31,021 nucleotides of DNA, taken from assembly GCA_015680685.1 (NCBI GenBank), contig MNCI01011956.1, positions 342,443 through 373,463 of the forward strand, given 5' to 3'. The DNA comes from Gnetum montanum. Taxonomy: Eukaryota > Streptophyta > Gnetopsida > Gnetales > Gnetaceae. Under the pieces are notes generated by a model. It did no database searches and was not told where the DNA came from. It saw only the letters and a program-made list of their open reading frames with translations. Positions 1-9,654 of the stretch are shown piece after piece (within the stretch, counting starts at the first letter, position 1; each line of letters starts with the position of its first letter). Made by a program: the position numbers and the translations under genes.

Positions 1-115
1 TAGCCGTACACGTCCGTAGACGCTCGTATTCAAGTCGTACTTGTGCGCACTAGGAAAGCAGTAAATAAACAACAATAAAACCACGTGTTGCAAGGTTTAT
101 CCAATCAAGTTCGTC

Positions 116-121
116 TTTATT
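116..121 (-). promoter_or_regulatory. Poly(A) signal AATAAA in LTR
   Basis: AATAAA on the minus strand within 'taataaagacgaac'. It corresponds to AATAAA at 22178-22183 in the plus-strand LTR of the same family, consistent with the end of the R region. Confidence 0.55.
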
Positions 122-288
122 ACCATACACAACTTGGGTTCAGGTTACAAGCTGCTCGAATAAAGAGTCGTTCACTCTAGGACTCCTACTGCGGGCACAT
201 GGGGAAAAATTCTAACTCTGGAGTGATCAATCTGCCAGAGCTTCGCTACTTCTAGTCAGGATTGGGAAATGAGGGGAGTGCCACCTCT

Positions 289-296
289 TATTTATA
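289..296 (-). promoter_or_regulatory. TATA box of the minus-strand LTR
   Basis: TATAAATA on the minus strand, followed by AAGAGGTGG. The same string occurs at the same relative place in the LTR at 22002. It sits about 16 bases downstream of the last palindrome, as expected for a U3 core promoter. Confidence 0.7.
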
Positions 297-311
297 GATA
301 TGGCGGCGGAC

Positions 312-355
312 CGCGATATCGCGTATGCGATATCGTAGGGAAAGACACGATATCG
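312..355 (-). promoter_or_regulatory. Triple CGATATCG palindrome upstream of TATA
   Basis: Three copies of the 8-base palindrome CGATATCG lie at 314-321 (inside a perfect 12-base palindrome CGCGATATCGCG at 312-323), 328-335 and 348-355. They sit immediately upstream (in LTR orientation) of the TATA box. Related triplets or quadruplets occur at 21943-21984 and 9710-9762. A binding site for a dimeric factor is inference; the repetition is visible. Confidence 0.7.
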
Positions 356-376
356 CGACAGCCTCACGTCTCATCA

Positions 377-1440
377 GCTAGCATGCAATGAAGTTTTTGG
401 TTTTCATGGTTTTAGCCTTGTGAAGATGAGCAATGTTGACACTTTGAAAAATTTTTAAACCAATGTCCCAGGTTCCTAGAAATTCTTGGAGGTGTTAAGA
501 AGGGTTTAGAATTAGTTTTAGCAAAATTAAAAAAATTATCATATTTTTCATTAGTGATTCTTCATGGTCGTTTTCTTCAATTTCATGTTGTTGTGTAGTT
601 TTTGGTTAAATTTGGTTATGGTTTTGGATTGTTGTCAAAATTTTTTCTAAGCTTAGGAATGTAGAAGAGATGCCAAATTTTGTTGAATTTCATGTACCTA
701 GACTTAGAAAAAAAAATTAGTTCTAATTCTTCATTTTTTTTTGTTTAAGTGTAAACTACTTCACACAGTTGTAGTTTTAGCTATAAACACTACAAACCTC
801 CTTGGTTGTGTTTCCAGTGTTGGTGTGGTTATTGAATTCTTATGGCTATGTCATAAGGTTTTTAAGGTCATTTACAAGCTATATTTTAGTTTTCCATAGT
901 CACTTGAATTTTTCTAAACTTTTTGACTAGCCTTCCTAGAGTTTTTACTACAACTAGTTTCACTATTAACCAGGATTTCTAGTAAAAATTTTGCAAAACT
1001 CAAGCTAGGTTTTCACTACTATTGTAGTAGATACAAGATATTGTGGTAGGTACAAGCTTGTCTTCATGGACTCAATGTTTTTACATAAAGAATTTTACAA
1101 TTTTTATGCATATTTTACCATGAAACTACTATGTATTGTTGGTTGACTACTTGGTTCTTTTTGGGTTTTCATGTGAAAACTGGTTATAATTTTGGTTATC
1201 ATCTTTTTCTTAGCTCTAAGTGTTGAAAATTATAAATTTTATTATTTGGATTAAGTGGAAACATTGATATTGAGGTTGTAATAATTTTGGTTATTTAATA
1301 GTTGTTCATTTTTTGGTTATGGTCATTTATGGTTTTAACGTTGTTGTTGTTCTATGTAAGGCCTTTTTGAAATAAATATTGGTGATTATTAAGCTACTGG
1401 GCTACTCTACTACATCCACACATTAAGGCATAATACCCCA
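377..1440. other. T-rich non-coding stretch
   Basis: No open frame of note and no recognisable protein similarity on either strand. The plus strand is very rich in T with many 'ttggttat' and 'tttttggtt' phrases, like plant intron or untranslated sequence. It may be the 5' part or a first intron of the decayed gene that follows. Confidence 0.5.
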
Positions 1441-1449
1441 CCTACAGAC

Positions 1450-2010
1450 ATGGTCCTAGAGCATGGCTCCCTATGGTTTCGACCTGGGGCAAAGGAGTTC
1501 TTAGCTTACTTGATCCAAAACTTTAGTATGATGGTATGGTCATACTTGACTTCAGAGACTACATTCGTAATCATAGAGACTCTACTACCTCATTCTACAT
1601 GTATGATTATCAAGTTTATTGTTAACGACCCTAAAAATTGTGTTGAGGGTAAGCAACATGACAACAAGTATACTAGGGGAATTCAAAAATTATCCAAGAT
1701 TTAGAACATGCCTAAGTTCCTCCAATATAATGCTAATAAAACATTGCTTGTTGGCCACTAGGTCAACAGATTGTTTCAAAACCCTCCTAGCATTGTCTAC
1801 CATATGGAGGGGTAAGTGTAAAATCAAGTTATTCTTGGTTTAATTTTACTTTTGTTAGATTATTTTGGTTTTTTAATGTTTTTTTTTTCTAATTCTATTA
1901 TGCTTACATGTACAAGAATGATGACCATGGATTGATCAAGAGTAACTAGCTCTTGCCTTTAGCCTAAATAGTGTTGAAAGTATTTACCAAAGGCCAAGTG
2001 GTGAGGTGCA
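1450..2010 (+). pseudogene. FCP1/NIF-type CTD phosphatase-like gene fragment (HAD family)
   Basis: Frame 1 from 1450 to about 1812 reads as the middle and C-terminal half of an FCP1-homology domain. WFRPGAKEFLAYL matches the family 'RPg..eFL' strand. Further on are NKYTRGIQKLSKI, then NANKTLLVG (family 'NTLLiDD') and RLFQNPPS (family 'alrNPP'). The family normally dephosphorylates phospho-serine on the RNA polymerase II tail or similar targets. The N-terminal DxDxT catalytic motif is not visible, and the second acidic pair (DD) is replaced by GH. Two TAG stops break the frame, one exactly where the family has Trp. A donor-like GGTAAGT follows at about 1811. A second exon at about 1908-2010 (YKNDDHGLIKS, then VLKVFTKGQ) fits the domain's tail. 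Clearly a pseudogene; assignment is by motif recognition. Confidence 0.7.
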
Positions 2011-2195
2011 CTTTGATGGAGAACCTCAAAAATGACTTTGGTAGATACACCACACTCCATGCAAAAACCTACCATAACTGCTTGGCAAATGGGATGGTCA
2101 ACAATTTGTGGGGAATCCTTCATTTTGATACAAATATGTGTATCCCCCTCAATGTCCCCACATTTCCTTCATTTGGCAAGACAAGTAAGAATTTA
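2011..2195 (+). pseudogene. Possible 3' coding tail of the FCP1-like gene
   Basis: The frame of VLKVFTKGQ (frame 3) stays open to about 2240 without a stop and ends near a donor-like 'aagtaag' at 2185-2191. Residues such as NDFGRYTTLHAKTYHNC and NNLWGILHFD do not remind me of a known domain. It may be the terminal part of the phosphatase-like gene or the first exon of the next one. Confidence 0.3.
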
Positions 2196-2414
2196 TTTTG
2201 TATTATTATTATTTTTATCTTTTGTCATATTTTATTTTGATACTAAGTCAATGTTTTCATGGTTACACAATTAGAGGTTCTCTAGGCTTTAAGTTTTTAA
2301 ATGGTTTTTTTTGATATGATTATAGACTTGGTTTTTTTTTTCTATTACACTTGTTATATTTTGGTCTTATGCAATATGCCTATCTCTAAGCTAATTGGTC
2401 TCTTGTTGTATTGT

Positions 2415-3430
2415 AGGGGCTACCTCCTCTTCCACCATCACGTTGATCATTTTAGGATGTTTTGAGAAGACTCTCATCCTCAAGTATGTGATGTGGATTC
2501 TAAATAGTGGTTTGCTAGTGGGACACTTAGAAACATTCAAGCAAACATCACTAATGTAGGTTTGCTTTATCTATTCATGGTCCCTAGCCCAACCATCCCT
2601 ACCATTGATATGGTTAACATCATCGACTTCTTTGACAAAGTGGTGAAGAAGCTCATCACCTGAGTTGATGGTGTGCCTATCACCTTGGCCATCAATGAGT
2701 CCACCTTCAATGACCTCTTTAGTATTCCTTGTGAAGGCCTAATGATTTTCACCAAAGTAGGTAAAAAGGTGGACCATGGAGAGGAAGCAGAAGAGTGGTT
2801 AGATACTTGCCATGGCCACAAGGGATTTTCTTTTAACAATTTTTGGGTTATAGAGGCTAAAGAGGAATATCCCTTATTTCACTCCTGGGCATTCCCTAAG
2901 TTGTTTACATAGGGATGGATCATGAGTGTTGAACAAGCATGGCCCATGAATAATGTACTTTAGGAGGATGCTCAATTTAACTGGACTACTCATTTGGCTT
3001 CTAGGCTATGTGGGAAGATCCTTAAACTCTAGAAAAACCTTACAATGAAATGCCACATGCACTATGCATTTTTCATGGCATATATAAGGAGGTTTGCAGA
3101 GTTCCTGGTGGTTCAAAAGGATGGACAATGGGGAATTCAAGATCCATCCCAACTCTCTAAGCCTTGGGTGAAATATGTTTTTCCCACTATGCAAGCTTAG
3201 AACCTAGTAGAGGATGTTAAGGTGTCATTGTCTGTTATCACTAAGGGACTTAGTGGTAGGTGTTGTCCTTTCCTTAACAACATGGGGATTGAGCCCTAGG
3301 TTGAGCATAGGAACATTGAAAAGACCAAGAAATTATGTGTTGAAGCTGAAGGTGTAGCTAGAGCCAAATTAAAGAGGCCTATGGTTAAGGAAGCAGCCCT
3401 AGTGGTTGAGCAACCCTCCAAGACATGATT
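2415..3430 (+). pseudogene. Unrecognised gene, large central exon (possible plant transposon-associated protein)
   Basis: An acceptor-like 'ttgtattgtag' ends at 2416. From the ATG at 2577 to the TGA at about 3428, frame 3 reads through some 280 codons with no indel. It is broken only by stops (TGA, then several TAG) that could derive from Arg, Trp or Gln codons. Recognisable phrases include PITLAINESTFNDLFSIPCEG, faintly like the 'v.g..i.l....i..il.iP.eG' segment of plant transposon-associated proteins, and MHYAFFMAYIRRFAEFL. The C-terminus is Lys/Ala/Glu rich. From 2415 to about 2570 the plausible coding frame is frame 1 (EKTLILKYVMWILNSG), so an indel or small intron lies near 2560. I do not recognise the family. 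Confidence 0.45.
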
Positions 3431-3584
3431 TATTATTAGACTTGGTCAAGCATGTAATGTAATCATAGGTATTCTTTATTTTTTTATGTTATATATTTTT
3501 TTAGGTTTTTAGGTTATGTTGTTATTTTTTTTTTAGGAAAAATGTGCTAGGTTATTCTATATTTTATTTTTGTTAGTTTTGTAG

Positions 3585-3770
3585 GCAAGCAAAAGATATT
3601 GGCAACCCAAGAAACAACAACAAAGGTGGAGCAAAAGTTCCTAGAGGAGGAGCTCCTATAACCACGTGAACATGAGGAATTATCCAATGTAGAATTGAAT
3701 GATTTCAACACTATATTTGACCACTCATAGCTAGGAGAACCCCCTACTATCATTTCAAATGATACTCCAG
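3585..3770 (+). pseudogene. Exon of the unrecognised gene
   Basis: Acceptor 'gttttgtag' ends at 3584 and donor 'ccag/gtatat' begins at 3771, giving 186 bases (62 codons). The frame starts GKQKILATQ and is acidic (EQKFLEEEL, EHEELSNVELNDF), with two stops at TAA and TAG. Exact fit of splice borders to an open frame supports an exon that has decayed by point changes. Confidence 0.45.
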
Positions 3771-3879
3771 GTATATATGCATTTGGTTTTATCTATTTGA
3801 GTTTTTTCTTGTCTTATGCTTAAGCTTGGTCTTAATCAATAGTTTATTATTATTCTTACCACAACTACTAAGCCTCAGC

Positions 3880-3999
3880 CCACTACTTCAACCTCCACAT
3901 TCTACAATTCATGGGTGGATACTACCAATAAGAGAGAATTCATGTGTGGGATCGCTCACAACATGATCGATTAGTTGCAACAAATTCCTCCTAATGTTG
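3880..3999 (+). pseudogene. Short exon of the unrecognised gene
   Basis: Between an acceptor-like 'cctcag' and the good donor GTAAGA at 4000. The frame is Thr/Pro/Ser rich at first, then reads NSWVDTTNKREFMCGIAHNMID, one TAG, then QQIPPNVV. Supported by frame, splice-like borders and position between two other exons only. Confidence 0.35.
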
Positions 4000-4127
4000 T
4001 AAGAACTTAGCTTATCTTGCACTTTTAGTTTTTGTAGTTGTATTATTTTGGTTATCTTAATTTTTTTCATTGTTTCTTGATTATTTGATCATTTATTATT
4101 TTTGCATGTCTTGTTGTGTTGTTTTGA

Positions 4128-4960
4128 ATGCCTAAGATTAAATGTGATCTTAATCCCCCTGTTGAGATTGACATGTTACCTAGCTTGTCATTGGATGTAG
4201 AGAATGTTCCACTAAAGTTGTATGAAAGTGCCATTGAATGTGCATTTTCATATTCTAAAACCTTGTGGGAAATCCAATGTTCCAATGAGTTCCTATGAGA
4301 ATGAGTTGTAGTATTGGAAAAGGAAATCAACAAGTTGGTTGAGGTGAACAGAGATCTCAAAGATTGCAAGGAATTTGTGGAGGCCCAAGTGACCAACAGG
4401 AGTTCCTTGCAAACTCAAGAGATCGAATGGACATGGTACTAGAATGCCATCCATGGAAAGGTTTCCCTGGCTAGAGAGGTTAATGAGTAAAAACTACAAA
4501 TGGACCTACTAGTGCATAAGGCTAGGGAGTGACAAGACTCCTTTGTTGGGTCCTAGAGTGGGACCATGCATAGAAAGACCACAAAAAGAAGTATAAGACC
4601 AAACGTAAATCCTATCTTAAGTGGTTGAAAGAGGAGTCCATCAAATAGTGCAATTTGGAGCTATTCTTGAAGGGGATTCAAGCGAAGAACATCTTCAAAC
4701 TATTTGAAGGCTCTCTAACAGTGGTTGATTTCCCATCTCTTTAGGTCTCTACTACTTCTAGAAAGGTGAAAACTACTATGTTTTTGCAGGAGCCACCTAT
4801 ATGAACTAAGATTGATGAAAGCAACATCCTAAGAAGTATTAATCTTAAGAAGGTGGACCAGGCCCACATGACTAAGGACCAAATCCTCCATCATTTAGAA
4901 GTTGGCCTTTAGATCCTTCTGCCAGAAGATGTTGCACTAGATCCCTCCCTAGTTTACTTA
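4128..4960 (+). pseudogene. Charged coiled-coil-like exon of the unrecognised gene
   Basis: Frame 3 from the ATG at 4128 gives MPKIKCDLNPPVEIDMLPSL, then LKLYESAIECAFSYSKTLWE, then a Leu/Glu/Lys heptad-like stretch (VLEKEINKLVEVNRDLKDC, KEFVEAQVTN) that looks like a coiled coil. Several TGA/TAG/TAA stops follow the same Trp/Arg/Gln pattern. Around 4555 the coding frame shifts to frame 2, continuing with KDHKKKYKTKRKSYLKWLKEE, then LELFLKGIQAKNIFKLFEG and, near the end, LLPEDVALDPSL. No catalytic motif seen. A scaffold or DNA-binding protein of a DNA transposon is one possibility. Confidence 0.4.
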
Positions 4961-5045
4961 ATTTATTTTTTTTGGCATGTTTTATTTTAGTTTAATTTAG
5001 TTTCATGTGTTGATTACTAATTAGACTTATGTTATCATGGTACAG

Positions 5046-5188
5046 GTACTAGGTGACACCAACGACCCTAGTGGTGTTGACATTGGAGATGCTTATCAAC
5101 CTCCTCTAGCATCACCTTTACACCATCAATTGGCTATGTCTTCAATTATTTCATTTATAATTGATGTTCATGTTGTTAGGATGTTGTG
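5046..5188 (+). pseudogene. Probable last exon of the unrecognised gene
   Basis: A clean acceptor 'catggtacag' ends at 5045. The frame after it is open for 47 codons (VLGDTNDPSGVDIGDAYQPP, then LASPLHHQLAMSS) to a TGA at 5186. It has no internal stop, unlike the earlier exons. The intron before it would be about 90 bases, typical for a short plant intron. Confidence 0.4.
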
Positions 5189-5245
5189 ACTAGAATTAGC
5201 CATGGATGTTTGAGAGGGTTTATTATTTTATGTATTATTTAAACC

Positions 5246-5266
5246 TTTGTCACACTAAGTGACAAA
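5246..5266. repeat. Small inverted repeat (8-base arms)
   Basis: TTTGTCAC, five-base spacer, GTGACAAA. Lies 58 bases past the last exon-like frame; it could be a transcript-end hairpin or a chance repeat. Confidence 0.4.
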
Positions 5267-5449
5267 CATTTAGACTATTATTAATTTTTTAAATTTTAAT
5301 TTCATTTATATGTTTTGATGCTTAATGTTTTATTCATGTTATATGTTTTATGTGTTCATTCATGTTATAAGGCTACATTATTTAAATGTGAAAAATGGCT
5401 AGGCAACTAGGATGTGAGCTAGGTTGTAAGCAAGTTATAAGATATTTGC

Positions 5450-5545
5450 CAGTTTTAGGCCATGGCAGGCCCTATGTGATTTGTCAACTTTAGGCCATGG
5501 TGGGTCATATAGTTTGCTAGTTTTAGGCCATGGTGGGTCCCATTT
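5450..5545 (+). repeat. Three tandem copies of a GGCCATGG-containing unit
   Basis: The phrase 'gttttaggccatggyrgg' occurs three times, with GGCCATGG starting at 5458, 5493 and 5526, so the period is 33-35 bases. The units share the left half best and diverge on the right. Confidence 0.7.
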
Positions 5546-5852
5546 TTTGCAAAGGAAATTTTTTTCATTTTTATTTTTTGAAGTTTTTATGACTTGTTAG
5601 GTTTTAAAGTGTTTATGATATTTTTCATGTTTTATGTTCTAAAGTAAAAAGGCATAAAAGGTAAATTGTAAATGAAAATGAATCTTAGGCTATACATGAA
5701 GTAAAGTTAAATAATGTAAAACAAAGTAAAGCAAAACAGTGCATGTAAATAATATTTAAAATAGACTAAGAAAGTTGTAGGAAAAGAAGGCTACATGGTT
5801 ATAAGTGTAAGGGAAAACGAATTGGAGAGGGAATACATCAATTGTAAAAGTG

Positions 5853-5879
5853 TTTCCTAATCTTTGAAAGATTAGGAAA
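5853..5879. repeat. Perfect 27-base palindrome, 13-base arms
   Basis: TTTCCTAATCTTT, single G, AAAGATTAGGAAA. The arms are perfectly complementary, so the strand can fold into a near-loopless hairpin or form a cruciform. It lies just upstream of the protease remnant. Confidence 0.85.
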
Positions 5880-5949
5880 TGTATATGGTCTACTTTTCAC
5901 AATCTTGTATTCCCCATTTCCTTTGCTAACTACCACCGTAGAACGTTTA

Positions 5950-6410
5950 GGCCTAATGGAGCATATGCAATATACTTTAACTTATGCTCTTAAATCCTTT
6001 AATGGATCTTTGGGTTGTCATAAAACGCTTAATTTCTTTAGAATTTGTGGTAGGGGAATAATTCCCCATAACAAGAAACTTCTTGGTGGTGGAAGAGATG
6101 CCAAGATTCAATCTCATCATGGGAAGGTCATGGCTAGCTCAATTATGAGTTGTTTCCTCATCCATACATCACGAAGTTCATCTCCCTTATGAGGAAGGGT
6201 GAAATAATCATCCATGGTGATAGTGAAATTCCTTTGGTGGTCAAAAACATTAACATTAAACAAGGATCTAAAGTGGAGTTTCAGGAAGAAACTTCTATTA
6301 TTAACCATGAAGCCAAGAAACCTGATAGAGTGCAAGAGACCAAAACTAACAATGATGGAACCATGAATGTGCCATGGGAAGGGTACAAACTTCTTATGTT
6401 CTTCTTCCAA
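5950..6410 (+). pseudogene. Ty3/gypsy aspartic-protease region remnant (Tat/Ogre-like)
   Basis: Frame 2 around 6040-6180 reads NFLVVEEMPRFNLIMGRSWL, matching the classic 'f.V.d.p..yn.iLGRpWl' end of plant Ty3/gypsy retropepsin domains. It is followed by VVSSSIHHEVHLPYEEG, like the Tat/Ogre 'v.SslHqklkfp..g' motif. After a shift into frame 3 the run KGEIIIHGDSEIPLV continues the same region. Frame 1 upstream (LKSFNGSLG) resembles the flap-side 'F.gs' segment. The catalytic DSGA/DTGA triad is not seen. At least two frame changes and stops break it. No LTR belonging to it is recognised nearby. Confidence 0.6.
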
Positions 6411-8395
6411 TGCAATGATTTCTGTAGCATGAACATATGTCTTAGCATCTATAGTAGATGCATCCTGCCTACTCTTTTCTTTTTTATTTCTAACTTCTTC
6501 TTTATCATAAGCTTATTCACTTATCCTATTCTAAATCATTGTAGTTTTTTTTTATGTCACATAGTTGGCTAGATGTTGCTACTAAATTCTAACTTAGGCT
6601 AATTTATGTTGTAACTTTTGAATTTCCAACTCAACATGCTCTAGCCTTATCTCTAATATCACCAATAGTCCTTTGATGAAATTAACTTAGGCTGCACTAT
6701 AGTTACATGACTAGGAATATAAAAAAGATCCTAAATAATTTGGCCTATCTACATTAGTCTATCAAGTGCATCTTTATGATACACAAAAATCATAACTTTG
6801 TTTTCTTTTCCTTTATTTTTCCTAGATGTTATAGCTACTGTTTGGGCATCTTTGATTCATGCAAAATTGGTAGGTAGTATAATAGAGATGTTAAAAGCCT
6901 TCTTAATATGGTTTATGATAAGCTTAATAACTCTTTAATCATCCTTATGTTATATGACCACTATAGTAGCTCCTTCCCCTAATTCAAGTGTTATCTAAAA
7001 TGACGTAACATTACTTAAGATTTATTATATCCAATCTTCTCCTATTGACTACAAAGAACACTTTTCCATTGGCTAGACCCATTGACACTACAAGACAATT
7101 TGGATTCTCCTTAAATTTAAACATGCTTAACACTGCTCTAGTTCTCCAACTCACAATTTTAGCTATTTTTTGCATATATATCATAGGAAGCTTGTAATCT
7201 AATTACTCTATTACTAGTACTGAAGCACTAGATCTTGTCTATTCTACTTTTGTGGATAGTATATTCCCTACTAGTGTTGATGTTGATACAACTTCTAAGA
7301 TTGCTAGTTTTTTAACTTCATCCTTCTTTGTTAATACTAGCTTAGAGAATTTAGTGTATGATGTATATGGAGCCTTCCTAAGTGTATCAATGGTATGCGC
7401 CAAAATAACATCTTATCTACGTAGCTTTCTAATTAAACAAGAAAATGTAAGTATAGGTTTTTCTGATTTCTTCTCTTCAAATCTTCTTTTTATTTCCTAG
7501 AAGAGCAAATGGGTCATGTTTACCTAATATTTACCCATTAGAATTACAATTCTCCTAGCAACATACATGGGTATCCTATTCAACCTTTTCTATGAAAAAT
7601 ATGATATATGTATTAATTTTAAAGTAGATCTTCTCTACAATGGAAAATTCAATATACTTCTTATCTTTGGTTCCATAAGAATTTTCTAATCAATGACTTC
7701 TTATTTTTTTATTTAATATAGTGGAAATATTGACTACTATGGCATGATCATTTGGAAAATTTTATAATATGGTAATAGCTTCCACTGAATATAACATTAT
7801 AACTCCTTCAATCTTCATTGTAACATCATCTTATTTGCACTACTATAATTTGTAGGTTTTTCCATGGTACCAGTTACCATTTGTTAACAGTGTTAGCCAA
7901 AATGGTAATGCGTGAACTTGTTCCCTTACTTCTATGAGGGTGAGCTCTAAAAATGGCTTAAATTTTAACTTTACAATAATTGTGGACATTATTGATTTTT
8001 CACTATTAACTCTGATATAGTCTTCCAAGTGGATAAATTACTTACAAGGTTCAACAGCTAGTGATGGTTGTACAACTTCTACCTATGTAGATTGATCAAT
8101 TAGAGGCATCAGTTACTAGATAGAAAAAAATTGTTCTTCCTAATCCTCTCATTGTTGTTAGTTTCATCATCTACCTCTACCTCTCTTTCATCTAGTTCTC
8201 TTTTCGCATGGTTAAGATGGACCTCTAACTTCAAGATTTCTCATTGGAGTCATCTACAATCATTGGTAGGGTTATAGTAATTTTTTTAAAATTCTTTAAA
8301 AATTCATAAATTTTAAATTTTGATCAATATTATAAATAAAAATTAATTTTTCTCTAAATCATGAATGTAGGGTTTGAAATTTCAAGTGAAAATGT
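6411..8395. other. Long stretch with no recognisable gene
   Basis: AT-rich, with only short unsupported open frames on both strands. No family motif recognised. Its left part may be more of the retroelement remnant (protease-to-RT spacer), and its right part may belong to the LINE remnant that follows. Confidence 0.4.
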
Positions 8396-8399
8396 ATAC

Positions 8400-8905
8400 T
8401 TCTTATGATATCTTACTTTTAGAAGCAAATTCTCTTCCTCTTGAAGTTGAAGCCCTTTGTTAATTTATTACTTACACTCAAAAGTCACATGGAGGAAGTT
8501 AATTATGCTAAAGAGAAAATGGATTTTTTCCATCAAGAAAAATTATGGCTTCAATCATGGAATCTGTCTATAGAGAATCTTTCTTAAACCAAAGGCTCTT
8601 CTAGAAAACTATAAAAGAAAAGGTCTTAAAGAAAGTTTAGTTAAACATATCAAGGAAAAAGCATTTTTATTTACATTATATTATAGAAGGTTTGTTATCT
8701 AGTACTTAATAGTATCTATTCTAAATTATTCCTATTCATTTAAGAAATCAAATTTCTAGAGCAAGAATGAGCTCTCATCATCTCCTTATTGAGATAGGTC
8801 ATTGGATCAATTTACCAAGAGAAGAGCATATTTATAAACTATGTAAACAAAGAATAGAAGATGAAGAACATATTTTTTTATTTTCCCCATCTTTGGTTCA
8901 CATTC
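8400..8905 (+). pseudogene. LINE (non-LTR) reverse transcriptase C-terminal remnant
   Basis: At 8404-8460 the frame reads YDILLLEANSLPLEVEALC, matching the 'l..EtgslPiE..al' segment after the RT domain of some LINE elements. At about 8746-8900, in the same frame number, ISRARMSSHHLLIEIGHW, then LPREE, then KLCKQRIEDEEHIFLF matches the C-terminal zinc-binding tail 'R.ssH.L.IE.Gr...iPr..R.C..C....iEDE.Hfl..C'. Only one of the usual Cys pair is left (Tyr-Lys-Leu-Cys). Stops and frame changes lie between the two blocks (the stretch VKHIKEKAFLFTLYYRRF is in between). Non-functional 3' fragment; the RT catalytic core was not found upstream. Confidence 0.65.
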
Positions 8906-9654
8906 AATTAAATTATACTATTAATTATAATTTACTTATTTAATTCCTTCAATTTAACCCTATCTTCTTAGGGTAGTATATCAATGATGTTTTTAACTTT
9001 TTTCAACACTATGTTGAGGCATTATAACCATCCAACAAATCCTTTGTGATTTTCTAGACATAATAAAAATTTCCAATTTCTAGTTTCTATAAAATTCATC
9101 AATTTTGCAAAAAATCCTAATTTGAGTTTTGATAAGAATTAGGAAAATTTAGTTCCATGAAAAATTCAATCATTGCCAGAAGTTAGAGTTATAAAAATTT
9201 TTAATCTTTTAACCTATATGAATTATTTATACAGTTTTGCTTAATTAATGAACCATGATAAAAAATCATTTAATTTTTCATAATGATAGCTTCAAAAATA
9301 TACCATGTTCTTAGGAGTTACAAATTGTAACTTTGATAGCATTAATCAAACCAAAAAATAATCAAAATCAACACATTTGGCCCTAAAAATGGCATACAAA
9401 TAACATAAAGATTAAACATAAAATTAGTATTAACATTAGGTTAGTACCCTTTGTCTAAACCAAGCTATCCACAATGTTAACAAATTTTCCAAATTTATGC
9501 AAGGTACCCCCATGATAGAGAAGCTCACTTTAGAAGCTTAAGGACTAGAAAATGGCTTAAATCAAAGGTGTAGTAAGGAAGATATGAAGCTTTGAAGTTT
9601 ATGTAGTATACAAAATGCATGAACTCACAAGGCATTTAAATGAAAATATGTTAA
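8906..9654. other. AT-rich stretch without genes
   Basis: No coding signal. It may contain the LINE 3' end and part of an old LTR in minus orientation, judging from the TATA/palindrome cluster that follows. Confidence 0.4.

Larger units (their letters stand above)
1..376 (-). mobile_element. Athila-like LTR fragment, minus strand, truncated by window edge
   Basis: The reverse complement aligns over its whole length with the 5' LTR at 21916-22719. Shared landmarks, in order, are a TGATGRGAC start, three CGATATCG palindromes, TATAAATAAGAGGTGG, a stretch around 'gcctgcartaggagtc', 'tttattc-agca', AATAAAGA and 'aaccttgca'. The LTR begins (TG on the minus strand) at about 376, and roughly its first half is in the window. 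No purine tract lies next to it at 377-400, so this is probably a 5' LTR or solo LTR bordering other DNA rather than a 3' LTR. CpG content is higher than in the 21.9-kb copy, which suggests a younger or less deaminated copy. Confidence 0.8.

Noticed and set aside
6150-6572. 140-codon frame as an independent gene
   Set aside because: Its first third continues the protease remnant after a frame change; the rest is Phe/Ile-rich, chance-like sequence.
7843-8028. Minus-strand frame faintly like a LINE ORF1 (DUF4283) segment
   Set aside because: The key Trp-containing motif is absent and the match is too weak; orientation also disagrees with the LINE remnant at 8400-8905.
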